Shown one piece after another: positions 16,701 through 25,377 of a DNA stretch of 64,000 bases. The notes under the pieces were generated by a model. The model worked only from the letters and a program-made list of their open reading frames with translations, searched no databases and was not told the origin of the DNA. Source of the DNA: Chaetoderma sp. LZ-2023a (lineage: Eukaryota > Mollusca > Caudofoveata > Chaetodermatida > Chaetodermatidae). Position 1 is the first letter of the stretch, and every line of letters begins with the position of its first letter. The position numbers were made by a program, and so were the translations under genes. The stretch spans positions 124,001 to 188,000 of the forward strand of contig JAVVLW010001659.1 of NCBI GenBank assembly GCA_034401795.1, read 5' to 3'.

Positions 16701-19314
16701 CACCAAGTGCATCCAGACATGTCTCAATGTTTGGTAGGGGGTAAAGGTCTTTGCGAGTTATACTGTTCAGAGCTCGAAAATCGACGCAGTACCTCACGGT
16801 ACCGTCTTTCTTCCGAACTAATACCGGGGCTGACGACCACTCAGATTTTGACGGAACTATGATACCTTTCTCTAACATTTCCGCAAGGTATTTCTCTTCC
16901 TCATTCTCAAAACCAAGAGGAGTTCGTCTAAGTTTAGAACGAACAGGTTGTGCATTACCTGTGTCAACCTTATGTATTATCCCCTTGAACAAACCCAAAT
17001 CAAGATCATCTTTTGCAAATGCATCCTGATACTCGGTTAACATGGATTCAACTTGCGAAGACTGCGTTTCCGATAAACCCGATGTCGACCTCTCATACAG
17101 CTCCTGTAAGAACACAGGGAGGTCCACCTCAGTGGCTGTAGAAGTCTGTAAACCGTCCTGGTTTATGGGATTACCAGCAAGTTGAAATTCTGTTCTAGGG
17201 TCTAAAACCTCCTCAATTTCTGTGACAATACCAAGGTTGTGGTCTTGTTCCAGAGTAATATATTGGGCCGACAGGTTCCTCAACAAAATAGGAATCTGCG
17301 AATCTTTGGCAGTGGCCACTGTATGAGGTGTTACCAGACCCTCCAGTTTAGATGAGGGCTGGAGCACAACATCATTCTGTACCTCCCGATCCAGAACACC
17401 TGTGGTCTTCACGGCCTCAAAAGGACCCACGACCACTTTCTGCTTCAATGTTACCCGAGCTACTTGGGCTTCCTTCCCATGAGCTCTCAACATTGAGGCT
17501 TGAATCGGTTCTCCATTAATTGTCAGACACAGTCTAGTCAGATCAATGGTGGCCTTGTGTGCCTTCAAGAAATCCAGGCCTAATATAATCGGATTATTAA
17601 TATTGGCAAGAAGTACTGGCCAGTTGAACATCATAGAGCCTAATGCAATTGTGACTGGCTCAACACTTTCCGCAGGGATAACATTGTCTCTACCTGCACC
17701 TTTCAATGCAATAGACTCCAACCTCTTTAAAGGATAAGGTAATTTATTTGCAAAGAAATTGCCAATTACTGTCACTTGTGCCGCAGTGTCCACCACTGCA
17801 TCAACGGAAACACCATTTACTTTAATGGGAATGACTAGTGTCATAGGGTCACGATTAAACTCATACATGCGAACATCATATGATCGCACAGGCGAAGATC
17901 TCGGTGAAGCAGAAGATGATGGCGACCGTGTACGCCTCGGCTCTGGACACTCACGGGAAAAATGCCCCTCTAAATTACAATTAAAGCACTTTCCCGATCT
18001 GAGAGGATGAGAAGGGGAACGCGATGGAACGACATTCCCTCTTGGAGGAGACCGACCTCGACCGAATTGACCAGATATAAGATTCAAAATCTTAGCCACA
18101 TCTACCTTCATATCCGCCATATCCTTCCTAAGTCCTTCGACATCTTTCTCCAATTTATCTATCCTGCTTGGAGCCGTTATGCCTCTCAACTGCTCAGGAT
18201 TATCTGCCTCCATCAACCCAGAAGCATCGTCCGGAAAATGGACCTTTCGCACCTCAGGTCTTCTGGAACCCATGATCAATCTTTGATTATGGATAGCTGC
18301 ATTGACCATTTGTACAGCCTCCTCCAGGGTGCTCGGATCTTTATCCATAGCTATCAGAGCGGCTCGTTTATGCTCAACACCCCGTAGGAAGGCATCAATG
18401 GCAATAGTCTCGCCCAAACTCTCTGAGGCATCAGGGTAACCATCTAAAGTGAGCTCCTGAATGGTGTCTGCAAATTCTTCTAAAGAGTTACCCTCTTGTC
18501 GAATATCTTGCATCTTTTTCCTGATGATGTGGGGCAGATCTTTCTTCCCGAATCTCAACTTTAATTTCTCACATAAACTAAAGTAATCATTCTGGACTTG
18601 CCCAGAACAGATGCAGTAAAACTTTAAGGCCTTGTCCCTTAAAGCTGAGATGAGCATGTCTAATTTATACATATCAGACCAACGGTACCTTGAAGCAGTA
18701 TGCTCAAACTGTATGAAAAATGGTTTCCACTCACATTTTCCATCAAAAGTTGACATTTTAGGTGGAGGAGGACCATCAGAGTAGCTTCTACGACCGGGGG
18801 ATGACATTCTAGAGTCATTGTATGAAGAGCCATCCCAGTAAGCTCTACGAACTGGTGATGACGTCCTAGTGTCATGGTGAGAAACTGATCGCGACTCCCT
18901 CTTAGGTTCTCTAGGGGTATATACCCCCCTAGGAGCCAGGTTATCAACTAGGGTATGATCACCCCTTTGTTGACTAGTTGAGTTAAGGAGTGCCTTGTAT
19001 TTGATACCTTGAGCTAACAGTTCCATGTTCAGTCTAGCTACCTTCTCTTCCAGGGATTCTTCCCTTGGGTGTGAGTCGACCCCACCAACAGCGCCTTCAT
19101 CATTGATGTCGAATACGACTTCCCCAGCATGGAGCAATCGTGCAAGGATTGTAGCTGTGGCAGGCAGATCAGTATCTGCCTTAATGTCAGCCAGGGATAT
19201 GAAACCTCTGGACTCACGAAAATTTACTATGCCAGCAGCTCGAACTTTACCAATATTATGGAGTGCACTAAGTTCCTCCACGGTTGCAGTGTTAATACAC
19301 AAAGGTTTCGTCAT
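13717..19314 (-). CDS. Ty3-like Gag-Pol polyprotein, C-terminally cut by DIRS copy A
   Basis: One 1865-codon frame. Residues 7-60 form a ComEA-like helix-hairpin-helix domain. A Gag-like region at about 190-345 is followed by a CCHC knuckle (443-456). The retropepsin motif is VDTAA (Asp509) with ILGLDFL at 577-583. RT has TLDMAAGYW (Asp880) and YLDD (942-945). RNase H has Asp1091, Glu1132 and Asp1157. Integrase has an H-x6-H/C-x2-C finger (1386, 1393, 1423, 1426) and Asp1455, Asp1515, Glu1551 (D,D35E). No Gag-Pol frameshift exists. The C terminus has three MRCQVRGE repeats. The stop codon comes from the DIRS copy A end, and similar sequence resumes at 6687. The start ATG follows in-frame stops and is well supported. 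Confidence 0.92.
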   Translation of the reverse strand: MTKPLCINTATVEELSALHNIGKVRAAGIVNFRESRGFISLADIKADTDLPATATILARLLHAGEVVFDINDEGAVGGVDSHPREESLEEKVARLNMELLAQGIKYKALLNSTSQQRGDHTLVDNLAPRGVYTPREPKRESRSVSHHDTRTSSPVRRAYWDGSSYNDSRMSSPGRRSYSDGPPPPKMSTFDGKCEWKPFFIQFEHTASRYRWSDMYKLDMLISALRDKALKFYCICSGQVQNDYFSLCEKLKLRFGKKDLPHIIRKKMQDIRQEGNSLEEFADTIQELTLDGYPDASESLGETIAIDAFLRGVEHKRAALIAMDKDPSTLEEAVQMVNAAIHNQRLIMGSRRPEVRKVHFPDDASGLMEADNPEQLRGITAPSRIDKLEKDVEGLRKDMADMKVDVAKILNLISGQFGRGRSPPRGNVVPSRSPSHPLRSGKCFNCNLEGHFSRECPEPRRTRSPSSSASPRSSPVRSYDVRMYEFNRDPMTLVIPIKVNGVSVDAVVDTAAQVTVIGNFFANKLPYPLKRLESIALKGAGRDNVIPAESVEPVTIALGSMMFNWPVLLANINNPIILGLDFLKAHKATIDLTRLCLTINGEPIQASMLRAHGKEAQVARVTLKQKVVVGPFEAVKTTGVLDREVQNDVVLQPSSKLEGLVTPHTVATAKDSQIPILLRNLSAQYITLEQDHNLGIVTEIEEVLDPRTEFQLAGNPINQDGLQTSTATEVDLPVFLQELYERSTSGLSETQSSQVESMLTEYQDAFAKDDLDLGLFKGIIHKVDTGNAQPVRSKLRRTPLGFENEEEKYLAEMLEKGIIVPSKSEWSSAPVLVRKKDGTVRYCVDFRALNSITRKDLYPLPNIETCLDALGGAKFISTLDMAAGYWQVEVDPEDRHKLAFITRYGLFEFVRMPFGTCNSPVTFQRVVQLVLQGLNWCECLAYLDDVVVTGTDFDSHMTNLKAVLSRFLLHNLKLKPKKCNLFRTELCFLGKLVSDKGIAVKPNNMESVANWPVPKTRKELESFLGFMNYHREHIQGFAGISAPLSALTSSKVEYDWTLEHQVAFETLQGAMANPAVLGYPTPDGTFILDTDASEAAIGAELSQIQNGKEVLIGFASRTLTPAQRKYCVTRKELLAVVAFTRQYRMYLLGRSFIVRTDHHSLRWLLSFKHIEGQLARWLEELSQYNMTMQYRPGKQHFNADGLSRVPSDFSPCHCYKAGQSLSSLPCGGCKYCTKLQQQWSQFEQDVDDVIPLAFQTIRALQLSNNDLSDSDTDSDDPDGLLNGVPQTDQVIGRSNWLDAFSSENLRERQLEDPDLKTVVSWIEQSHTPSDAELYLASPAVKFWWARCDQLIFVDSILHYLWVEANTTRNLLVVPKSLQKLVLENCHDSKLASHMGEQKTLERVKAKYIWHGYSRDVVAYVKSCRICSCSKKASIRPRAALGEFHAGFPLERVHMDILGPFITSTLGNRYVLMIIDQFTKWVECYALPEQGAELVAKTYVERFVTTFGCSYFLHTDQGRNFESNLFKELCHLLEISKTRTTAYRPCSNGQIERINRTVLQCIRCYLQEHDRQKDWDKCILFIAGAIRSTVSRQTGYTPNMMMLGREVLQPIDIMCKCPVSATTENAPSDASDFVQQLQQTLHETHEIARDNLKMAQKRQKKEYDLRLHEHAYHVGDVVYLANSATKIGQSSKLQPPWTGPFIIYKKLSEALFGIKNQCRELVVHHDRLKLCRDRDLPLWILRMRRAISSEDHGDDDDLLSPDNGLRLADDNRASIFEEDSDETIPYGIDPSSSILHNDLDAVLTDDLDIDSVLPVPQTQHHSPRRMRCQVRGETHNTSPRRMRCQVRGEPHHTFSPRRMRCQVRGE
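13722..13853 (-). repeat. Three tandem 33-nt hairpin repeats at the pol end
   Basis: Units at 13722-13754, 13773-13805 and 13821-13853 share a 33-bp core. Each can pair end to end. Two units have CCCCT/AGGGG arms and the third has CTCCT/AGGAG, a paired change that preserves the stem. They also encode the MRCQVRGE peptide repeats. Confidence 0.8.
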
Positions 19315-19423
19315 TATGGGTCACCGGTTGATTTATACCAAGGAAGCGAAATTAATATCCGCTAAAAAAGTAATATCACCTACTGAAATAAGTCGTAAGC
19401 GTATGCTTACTGAAATATATAAA

Positions 19424-20097
19424 TCACTGAGTAGTGATGGTGGTGCAACTCCGGAGAACGTCTAAATGAATCTTCCGAAGCCAAACCAAATTCAGTAACG
19501 TACCTGCATGCAAACCATCCTTCAGAAACTCGAAAGTATAATGATAAAGGACGCGTTTACGTGCACTAGATTTTTTACGGAGTATTAACTCTACACTGCA
19601 TTTGATGGTGTGTACACCAATATCTGCATTAATTTTCTCAATTCTATCATTGAGAAGAGAGAGTTGGTCATGCAGTTGCAGCTCTTGGTCTTTGAAGGAA
19701 CAGGGATTCAAATGGTGAAGTTGCTCATTATACAGGACCAGAGAATACGCCGGGATATCGATAAATTTCACCGTTTGGCCGTAATGCCTTACTATGTCTA
19801 TCGCACGTTGATAGTGTTGGCAAATGCGGTCTACCGCGAGTTCATCATCGGCTGTCCTTAAATAGACAAAACCGTCGCCTCGTTTCTCGGTAAGGTCGCA
19901 CGTTCCGGCCCAGATATAGAAAACGATCCGGTGAAATTTCTGAACGGCGCTGGCTATTCTCGACTGCAGAATATTGACCACGTCTTGTGTAGTACCACCG
20001 CTTTTACACCAATACTCAACAAACCCAGTTTGATCAGCTCTTTTCAAAATGAAACCTTTACTTGTACCCAACAAAATCGCTTTGTGGGTAAAGGACT
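19424..20097 (-). pseudogene. SGNH/GDSL-hydrolase-like ORF of the Ty3-like element, 3' part
   Basis: A minus-strand frame upstream of the polyprotein, in another frame. Visible blocks are AILLGTSKGF (place of the GDS motif, Ser retained), SGGTTQDVVN, WAGTCDLT (place of the GxND block) and IDIPAYS. This order resembles SGNH-fold hydrolases, which also occur in some retrotransposon ORFs; the exact function is inference. A catalytic His/Asp pair is not evident. The frame stays open into the junction with DIRS copy B, and its first codons continue at 27127-27187 on the far side, so the gene is split by that insertion. Confidence 0.6.
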
Positions 20098-20290
20098 TTT
20101 CACATCAAGAGTATACTTACCTCCCTAATACTTTTGATATTGCTAAATATCGGCTTTCACTCAATAAAACACTCAGATTAAAAACAGTTAGGTGCCCCTA
20201 CTGGGCAGGGAGTCAGAGGTAGTCCGGCGGATGCTCGCCCCACCACCGCGCATGCGCCGACTACTACTTCCTCTTTGCTCATTTATTGGC
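20098..20290 (+). repeat. Left inverted terminal repeat, copy B
   Basis: Inverse of 26911-27126. It starts TTTCACATCAAGAGTATACT and contains the ATACTTACCT motif. Confidence 0.88.
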
Positions 20291-20380
20291 AAAGGGTTAC
20301 ATGCGGTTTTGTTGTTTTCATACTTTTCTGCGCGTTGCCTTGTTTTTCGCTCACGTTTGACGTTTATTTTTGGTGGAAGC

Positions 20381-20431
20381 ATGTCGGAAAGGGAGGATTC
20401 GCCTCTAGAAGGAGCGGGATCGCTTTATCAG
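20381..20431 (+). CDS. DIRS copy B gag, predicted exon 1
   Basis: Encodes MSEREDSPLEGAGSLYQ and ends CAG|GTGAAT. It has the same length and phase as copy A exon 1 with diverged sequence, which supports a real coding exon joined to 21198. Confidence 0.7.
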
Positions 20432-21197
20432 GTGAATTCTTTGATATGCTAGCGTGTTTTGTCCCGGTTTAATGTATTTCCGGGACTCGCGCTTACCGTG
20501 ATTAGCGCCTGATTATGTTGGGTTTTTACAACATGGTGCTTCATATGTCTCATTTCTCTTTGTGTTTTGTCCACAGGTATCGCATAGAAGCTTTGGTGGA
20601 CTTTTCGGCACAAGAGGATATGTTTTCTCTCCACCACGGTTCCATTTCCTACTAATACTGTTAGGTTATCTAACCAAAAGATCTATGTTCAGTGAGTTGG
20701 AGGCCTGTTATAAAGGTCTTCTCACTTTGCCCTCTTGCTCCAATTCCTTCCCCTGAGGTGGAGAGAATGTAGAGGCGTACTATGGTGGAGTTCTCCGGTT
20801 CATCACGTTGGATGGTTTGTCTATACAAGGATCAGGTATCTAATTATAATGTAAACAAAAGGGGAGATAATTTCCCTTTTTGCCAATACTAGAATTGGAA
20901 GGAGTTATCTCTGTATCTGATTGTTGTGTACTCGAAATGCCAATTCAACGGAAATGTTCCGTTTTTACTTATACAATTCGTTCTTGCTCTTGGTGCTTGT
21001 TGCGGATCGATTAATTTGGTCACGAGAGTGATGACGTCATAATCGGCCTTGGCCTTTTTATTAACAATTAACGTTTTGTCCATGGCTGGTTCTTCTTGAT
21101 TTCTGATCTTGAGATCCTGTCCTCTCTTTTTAGTTGGTTTTGAGTTTGCTAACCTTAACTATCTTGCTCATTGTCCCTGTCCTTTGTCCTGTTTCAG
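20432..21197 (+). other. Predicted gag intron of DIRS copy B
   Basis: Runs from GTGAAT to CCTGTTTCAG. A second acceptor-like GTCCACAG near 20577 and a conserved TATAAAGG near 20710 match copy A. Confidence 0.55.
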
Positions 21198-23246
21198 AGA
21201 CCTGGTTGCCCGTCCTGCGGGAGGTTTCTGAAAAGCCGCTTCGTCCCGCACTTGTGCTTCAGCTGCAGTCCCTGTGGACCGTTGCTGAAGTGCGACGTAT
21301 GTAAGCTATGGGGGGGCGAATTAATGTCTGATTTTCTCGCATTGCAGGCAAGGGAGAAGGTAATGGAGGAAGAGAGGAAGAAGAAGGAGAAAGTGTGTAA
21401 GAAGGGTAAGAAGAAGGCCTCATCCGCGGTGGATATGGAGGCCTTCAGGTCCGAAATGTTGCAAGAGATGCAGAGGACAATAAAGGATCTGGTCCCAGAG
21501 TTGCTTCGTGGCATGCTCCCTGGGCCAGCTCCTTTGTTGTCCTCGGCATCTGCTTACGAGCAGGTGATCCCCGCCTCTGAATCCGGTCTCTTTAGGTCCG
21601 GTCCGGTTGTGGATTCAGAGGTGGCCCCTTTGTTGGGGGCAGTCCAAGGCCCTGGCAGCAGGCATGGCGCCGCGCCGAGGGGCCGTGGACAACGGTTGTT
21701 GCTGGGACCCGCGGTCTGCTCATCAGACCCCGGGTATCCGCGCGCCGAAGGTGCCAAACCCTCCTATGGCACCTTTCCTGGCCAGTCCGGGTTAGCTTTC
21801 TTTGCTGACCCGGAGTCTAATCTTTCTGGCCAGGAAGAAGAGGATCTCCTGCTGGGGTCGCCGTCTGAGGACGTGGCCATGGAATACGACGTCTGTGCAC
21901 CCCTCGCGGGGAATGCAGGCGACGTGTTCCATGGTTCTACTCACGCAGGAGTAGATTTCACGGTCCAGAGGGTGTCCCCGGGCGGTGCTGTTGACCACGG
22001 ATACCGCATACCTCGGCTTGCCGATGGTATGGCTGGTGCTGGTCAGACCCGTGGTAGAGCGGTGTTTACCCCGCGCTCTGCCACGGCGCCTGCTCCTGGT
22101 CAAGCCGCGGATTTTAGCATGCCTGCTCTCTCGGGCCCGCATGCTTTTCCAGGCTTGCCAGGGGTATCAGCTTACCCGCCGTCGACATCAACTGCGAGTG
22201 CTCTGGAGGAAGACGAAGGCCCTCGTCTAGTAGAGCGCTCGCAGTTAGCCACGGAGGAGGATTGGTCGGACGCTTGCCAGTGGCTGGTGAGTGTTCGGCC
22301 AGATCTACCCGTGGAGCTGCCGGCTAGCCAGCGTGACCATAGGCCGTGGTTAGCTGGTAGGCCGGCGGCTACCGCTATGCCATCTCTGCCGCTTGCTGAG
22401 CATGTCGTGGACATGTTCGAAGCGGCAGAGGCGTCCATTAAGGTGAATGGACGTCTCGCGAAGGCCCCTCGCGAGGTGGCGAAGCGGTGCCGCATCGTGC
22501 CCCTGGATTACCAGCGGTACGGTGTGGTGCCAAAGCCGAGCGTTGATGATCGCGCGGCTTTGGGCGAAGATGCGCGGCCAGGCTCCCGTTCTGACACGGG
22601 AGTCTTGTGCTCGAACGCGTTGCGTTCGGCAAATGCCGCGCTGCGGGATGCGGAGGAGAGTGGGAGAGCGTCGATTGCCGCTCTATCCCACGTTTCCCAG
22701 CTGCTACAAGGGGTGGTAGCGGCTTCCGCATCACGCCAACCTAGCCCGGTGACAGTCCAGAGAGCCATTCAGGATGGTATCAACCTGGCTTTGGACTGTT
22801 TGACGCGGGCGGTAACCAGAAGTGTCCGGGCGAGGCGCACGTTTGCACTTGACAATCTGTGCCCGTCCCAGGACCTGTATAATAGGCTGCTGCGGACGCC
22901 TATGACAGGTCCTGGTCTCTTTGGAGGTGAGGGATGCAGGCACCTCCAGGAGACGGTCACTCTGGTTAATAACCAGAGGGCGCTGCGGGAACAGTTTGAG
23001 GTGCTCCGGCGGGAGCGTGTTCGCGCGGCACCCCCTGCGTATCGTCCTCTGCAGGCTCGAGGTGGTGCTGGCCAGGTCAGGGGCCAGCCACCGTCGCAAC
23101 GTAGGCCTAGGCCACGGGCGATTCGGCCAGCAGTGAGGGGGGCGCAGGCTCCCCAGCCGCACCCAGCCAGACAGCAGCCCGCGCACCGTGGTGCGCGCGG
23201 CGCTGGGCGGGGCGCGCGGGGATCTGGTCGCGGTAATCGGGCCTGA
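21198..23246 (+). CDS. DIRS copy B Gag-like protein, main exon
   Basis: Homologous to the copy A Gag over its length, with the same zinc module (CPSCGRFL...HLCFSCSPC...CDVC). The linker is more diverged than the C-terminal half, and the tail is RG-rich. The frame ends with TGA in the context GCC TGA TGG. The same frame then stays open into the recombinase ORF at 23319. An ATG at 21171 would serve if exon 1 is not spliced. Confidence 0.85.
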   Translation, partial: RPGCPSCGRFLKSRFVPHLCFSCSPCGPLLKCDVCKLWGGELMSDFLALQAREKVMEEERKKKEKVCKKGKKKASSAVDMEAFRSEMLQEMQRTIKDLVPELLRGMLPGPAPLLSSASAYEQVIPASESGLFRSGPVVDSEVAPLLGAVQGPGSRHGAAPRGRGQRLLLGPAVCSSDPGYPRAEGAKPSYGTFPGQSGLAFFADPESNLSGQEEEDLLLGSPSEDVAMEYDVCAPLAGNAGDVFHGSTHAGVDFTVQRVSPGGAVDHGYRIPRLADGMAGAGQTRGRAVFTPRSATAPAPGQAADFSMPALSGPHAFPGLPGVSAYPPSTSTASALEEDEGPRLVERSQLATEEDWSDACQWLVSVRPDLPVELPASQRDHRPWLAGRPAATAMPSLPLAEHVVDMFEAAEASIKVNGRLAKAPREVAKRCRIVPLDYQRYGVVPKPSVDDRAALGEDARPGSRSDTGVLCSNALRSANAALRDAEESGRASIAALSHVSQLLQGVVAASASRQPSPVTVQRAIQDGINLALDCLTRAVTRSVRARRTFALDNLCPSQDLYNRLLRTPMTGPGLFGGEGCRHLQETVTLVNNQRALREQFEVLRRERVRAAPPAYRPLQARGGAGQVRGQPPSQRRPRPRAIRPAVRGAQAPQPHPARQQPAHRGARGAGRGARGSGRGNRA

Positions 23247-25377
23247 TGGCCTGGTTACCGCGGTGGGAACCACTCCGGTGTTACAGGCCGAGAGAACAGT
23301 GCCACTCTGGCCCTCCTTATGTCCACCTCTATCCCTAGGTGGACCGGTGGGCGGCCGTTTGGCCGCCCGCTTGCCAGAGTGGAAGCGGTTGACTCAGGAC
23401 CGTTTAGTCTTGCGATGGCTTTCGGTCGGGTATCGTCCCGACTGGGTGACAGGCCCGCCATCGCGACTGTCTCTCGCGCCGATCTGGACTCCCATTCCAC
23501 GGGATCCGGATCAGAGGTTGTGTATAGAGGAGGAAATAAATTCCCTCATACTAAAAGAAGCCATTCAGCCGGCACAGAGGTGCCCGGGCTTCTATTCAAC
23601 CCTGTTCTTAGTAACAAAAAACATCGGAGGGTGGAGGCCGATTCTCAACCTCAAGCCGTTGAACAAGTTCATCGAGACACCCAGTTTCAAGATGGAGACT
23701 GTGCGCTCGGTGTTGGCGGGGTTAGAGCGAGGGATGTGGACAGCATCGATAGATTTGAAGGATGCTTATTTCCACATTCCCATAGAGAGGAGTTTCCGTC
23801 GATTCCTGAGATTTGCATTTCAGGGCCGGCGGTGGGAATTCAGGGTGTTACCCTTCGGAATTTCCACGGCTCCTCGGGTCTTCACCCGTGTGGTTCTCGC
23901 GATCACTGCATACCTCCGCAGGAGAAGCATAGCAGTCCACACGTACATAGACGACTGGCTATTGAAAGCACACACCCGGGAAGCGTTGTCCGCCAATCTG
24001 GTGATTGTTTTGAAAACTCTCTCGGACTTGGGCTGGATAATCAATTTCCCGAAATCAGAGCTAACTCCATCCCAGAAGTTTGTTTACCTGGGCATGTTCT
24101 TCGATCTGGAGACGGGGTATGTGTACCCCACTCAGGAGAGGGTTCAAGTACTCATCTCGGTAATTCAGTCGGTGTGCGACAGTCGTCATGTCCTGGCACG
24201 GGTTTACTTGAGAATGCTGGGCTTGATGGTTTCTTTGGAACCAGTCATTCCACAGGCCGCCTTGCGCAGGCGTCCGATCCAGTTGTTTCTCATGACACAG
24301 TGGACCCAGAGTTCAGGTTCGCTGGACTCGAACGTGCCGGTGTTGGCGCCTCTGATTCACCACCTGCAATGGTGGTTGAATACAGAGAATCTCTTGCTGG
24401 GGGTTTTGCTAACCCCTCCCCACCCTCAGGTGACTGTGTATACAGATGCGTCGATGGAGGGGTGGGGAGCTTGTCTGGAAGAGTCCACAGTATCAGGGCT
24501 TTGGGATCTGGATCAGTCCAAGGAACATATCAATCTACTAGAGCTAAGAGCAGTAGTCCTGGGCCTGGAACATTTCTTACAGAAAGTTCAGGGCAAGATT
24601 GTTCTAATTCGTTCAGACAACTCAACAGTAGTGACTTACATAAACCGCCAGGGCGGAACGAAGTCGCCCAGTCTCTGTATGATGACATGGGGACTGCTTT
24701 GTTGGTGCCTGGATCATGGGATCACCTTGAAAGCAGTTCATATTCCGGGGAGGTTAAATCTGCTAGCAGACTCATTGAGCCGAAGGATGAGTGTTTTACC
24801 CACGGAATGGCAACTAAATCAATGTGTGGCGGATCGTCTGTTCGACCATTGGGGGAAACCCAACATAGATTTGTTCGCGATGAAGAAGAATGCGAAGATG
24901 ACGACGTACGTCTCTCCGATTCCAGACCCAAGCGCTTTCGCAACAGATGCGTTAGCTATCAGCTGGGAGGGAATGTATGCATACGCATTCCCCCCAGCAA
25001 TCCTGATTCCAAAGGTGCTTCAGAAAATCAGGCAGCAGGAGTGCCAAGTGCTTCTGATCGCCCCGGATTGGCCAAGCCGATCGTGGTATACGGATCTGCT
25101 GGACCTTCTGGTCTGCAATCCGGTTCCGCTGCCTCTGATGGACAACCTTATCTTCCAGGGCAAGGCCCTTCACGACAATCCGTCAATGTTCCGATTGACT
25201 GCGTGGATGTTGTCAAGGAATCTAGAATTAAGGAGGGCTTTTCTGAGCAAGCGGCCATGTTTATGGCCAAAGCCAGGAGGGGGTCAACCTCCAGAGCATA
25301 TAATTATAAAATCAACAGATTTGCAGAATGGTGCTCAAAAAGATGTATTGATCCAATGGAATCATCTATTCAGGTAG
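23188..25377 (+). CDS. DIRS copy B reverse transcriptase/RNase H/methyltransferase-like ORF
   Basis: 729 codons, +1 to gag and intact. It carries SIDLKDAYFHIP, the YIDDW box (Tyr codon at 23944), YTDASMEGWG, LLELRA and RSDNST. The downstream DLFAMKKN...FPPAILIPKVL region corresponds to the DIRS methyltransferase-like segment. It overlaps the recombinase frame along almost its full length. Confidence 0.92.
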   Translation: MVRAALGGARGDLVAVIGPDGLVTAVGTTPVLQAERTVPLWPSLCPPLSLGGPVGGRLAARLPEWKRLTQDRLVLRWLSVGYRPDWVTGPPSRLSLAPIWTPIPRDPDQRLCIEEEINSLILKEAIQPAQRCPGFYSTLFLVTKNIGGWRPILNLKPLNKFIETPSFKMETVRSVLAGLERGMWTASIDLKDAYFHIPIERSFRRFLRFAFQGRRWEFRVLPFGISTAPRVFTRVVLAITAYLRRRSIAVHTYIDDWLLKAHTREALSANLVIVLKTLSDLGWIINFPKSELTPSQKFVYLGMFFDLETGYVYPTQERVQVLISVIQSVCDSRHVLARVYLRMLGLMVSLEPVIPQAALRRRPIQLFLMTQWTQSSGSLDSNVPVLAPLIHHLQWWLNTENLLLGVLLTPPHPQVTVYTDASMEGWGACLEESTVSGLWDLDQSKEHINLLELRAVVLGLEHFLQKVQGKIVLIRSDNSTVVTYINRQGGTKSPSLCMMTWGLLCWCLDHGITLKAVHIPGRLNLLADSLSRRMSVLPTEWQLNQCVADRLFDHWGKPNIDLFAMKKNAKMTTYVSPIPDPSAFATDALAISWEGMYAYAFPPAILIPKVLQKIRQQECQVLLIAPDWPSRSWYTDLLDLLVCNPVPLPLMDNLIFQGKALHDNPSMFRLTAWMLSRNLELRRAFLSKRPCLWPKPGGGQPPEHIIIKSTDLQNGAQKDVLIQWNHLFR

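Noticed and set aside
16751..18387. Plus-strand frames of up to 126 codons over the Ty3 polyprotein
   Set aside because: Antisense to an intact polyprotein with clear domains; no independent protein features.
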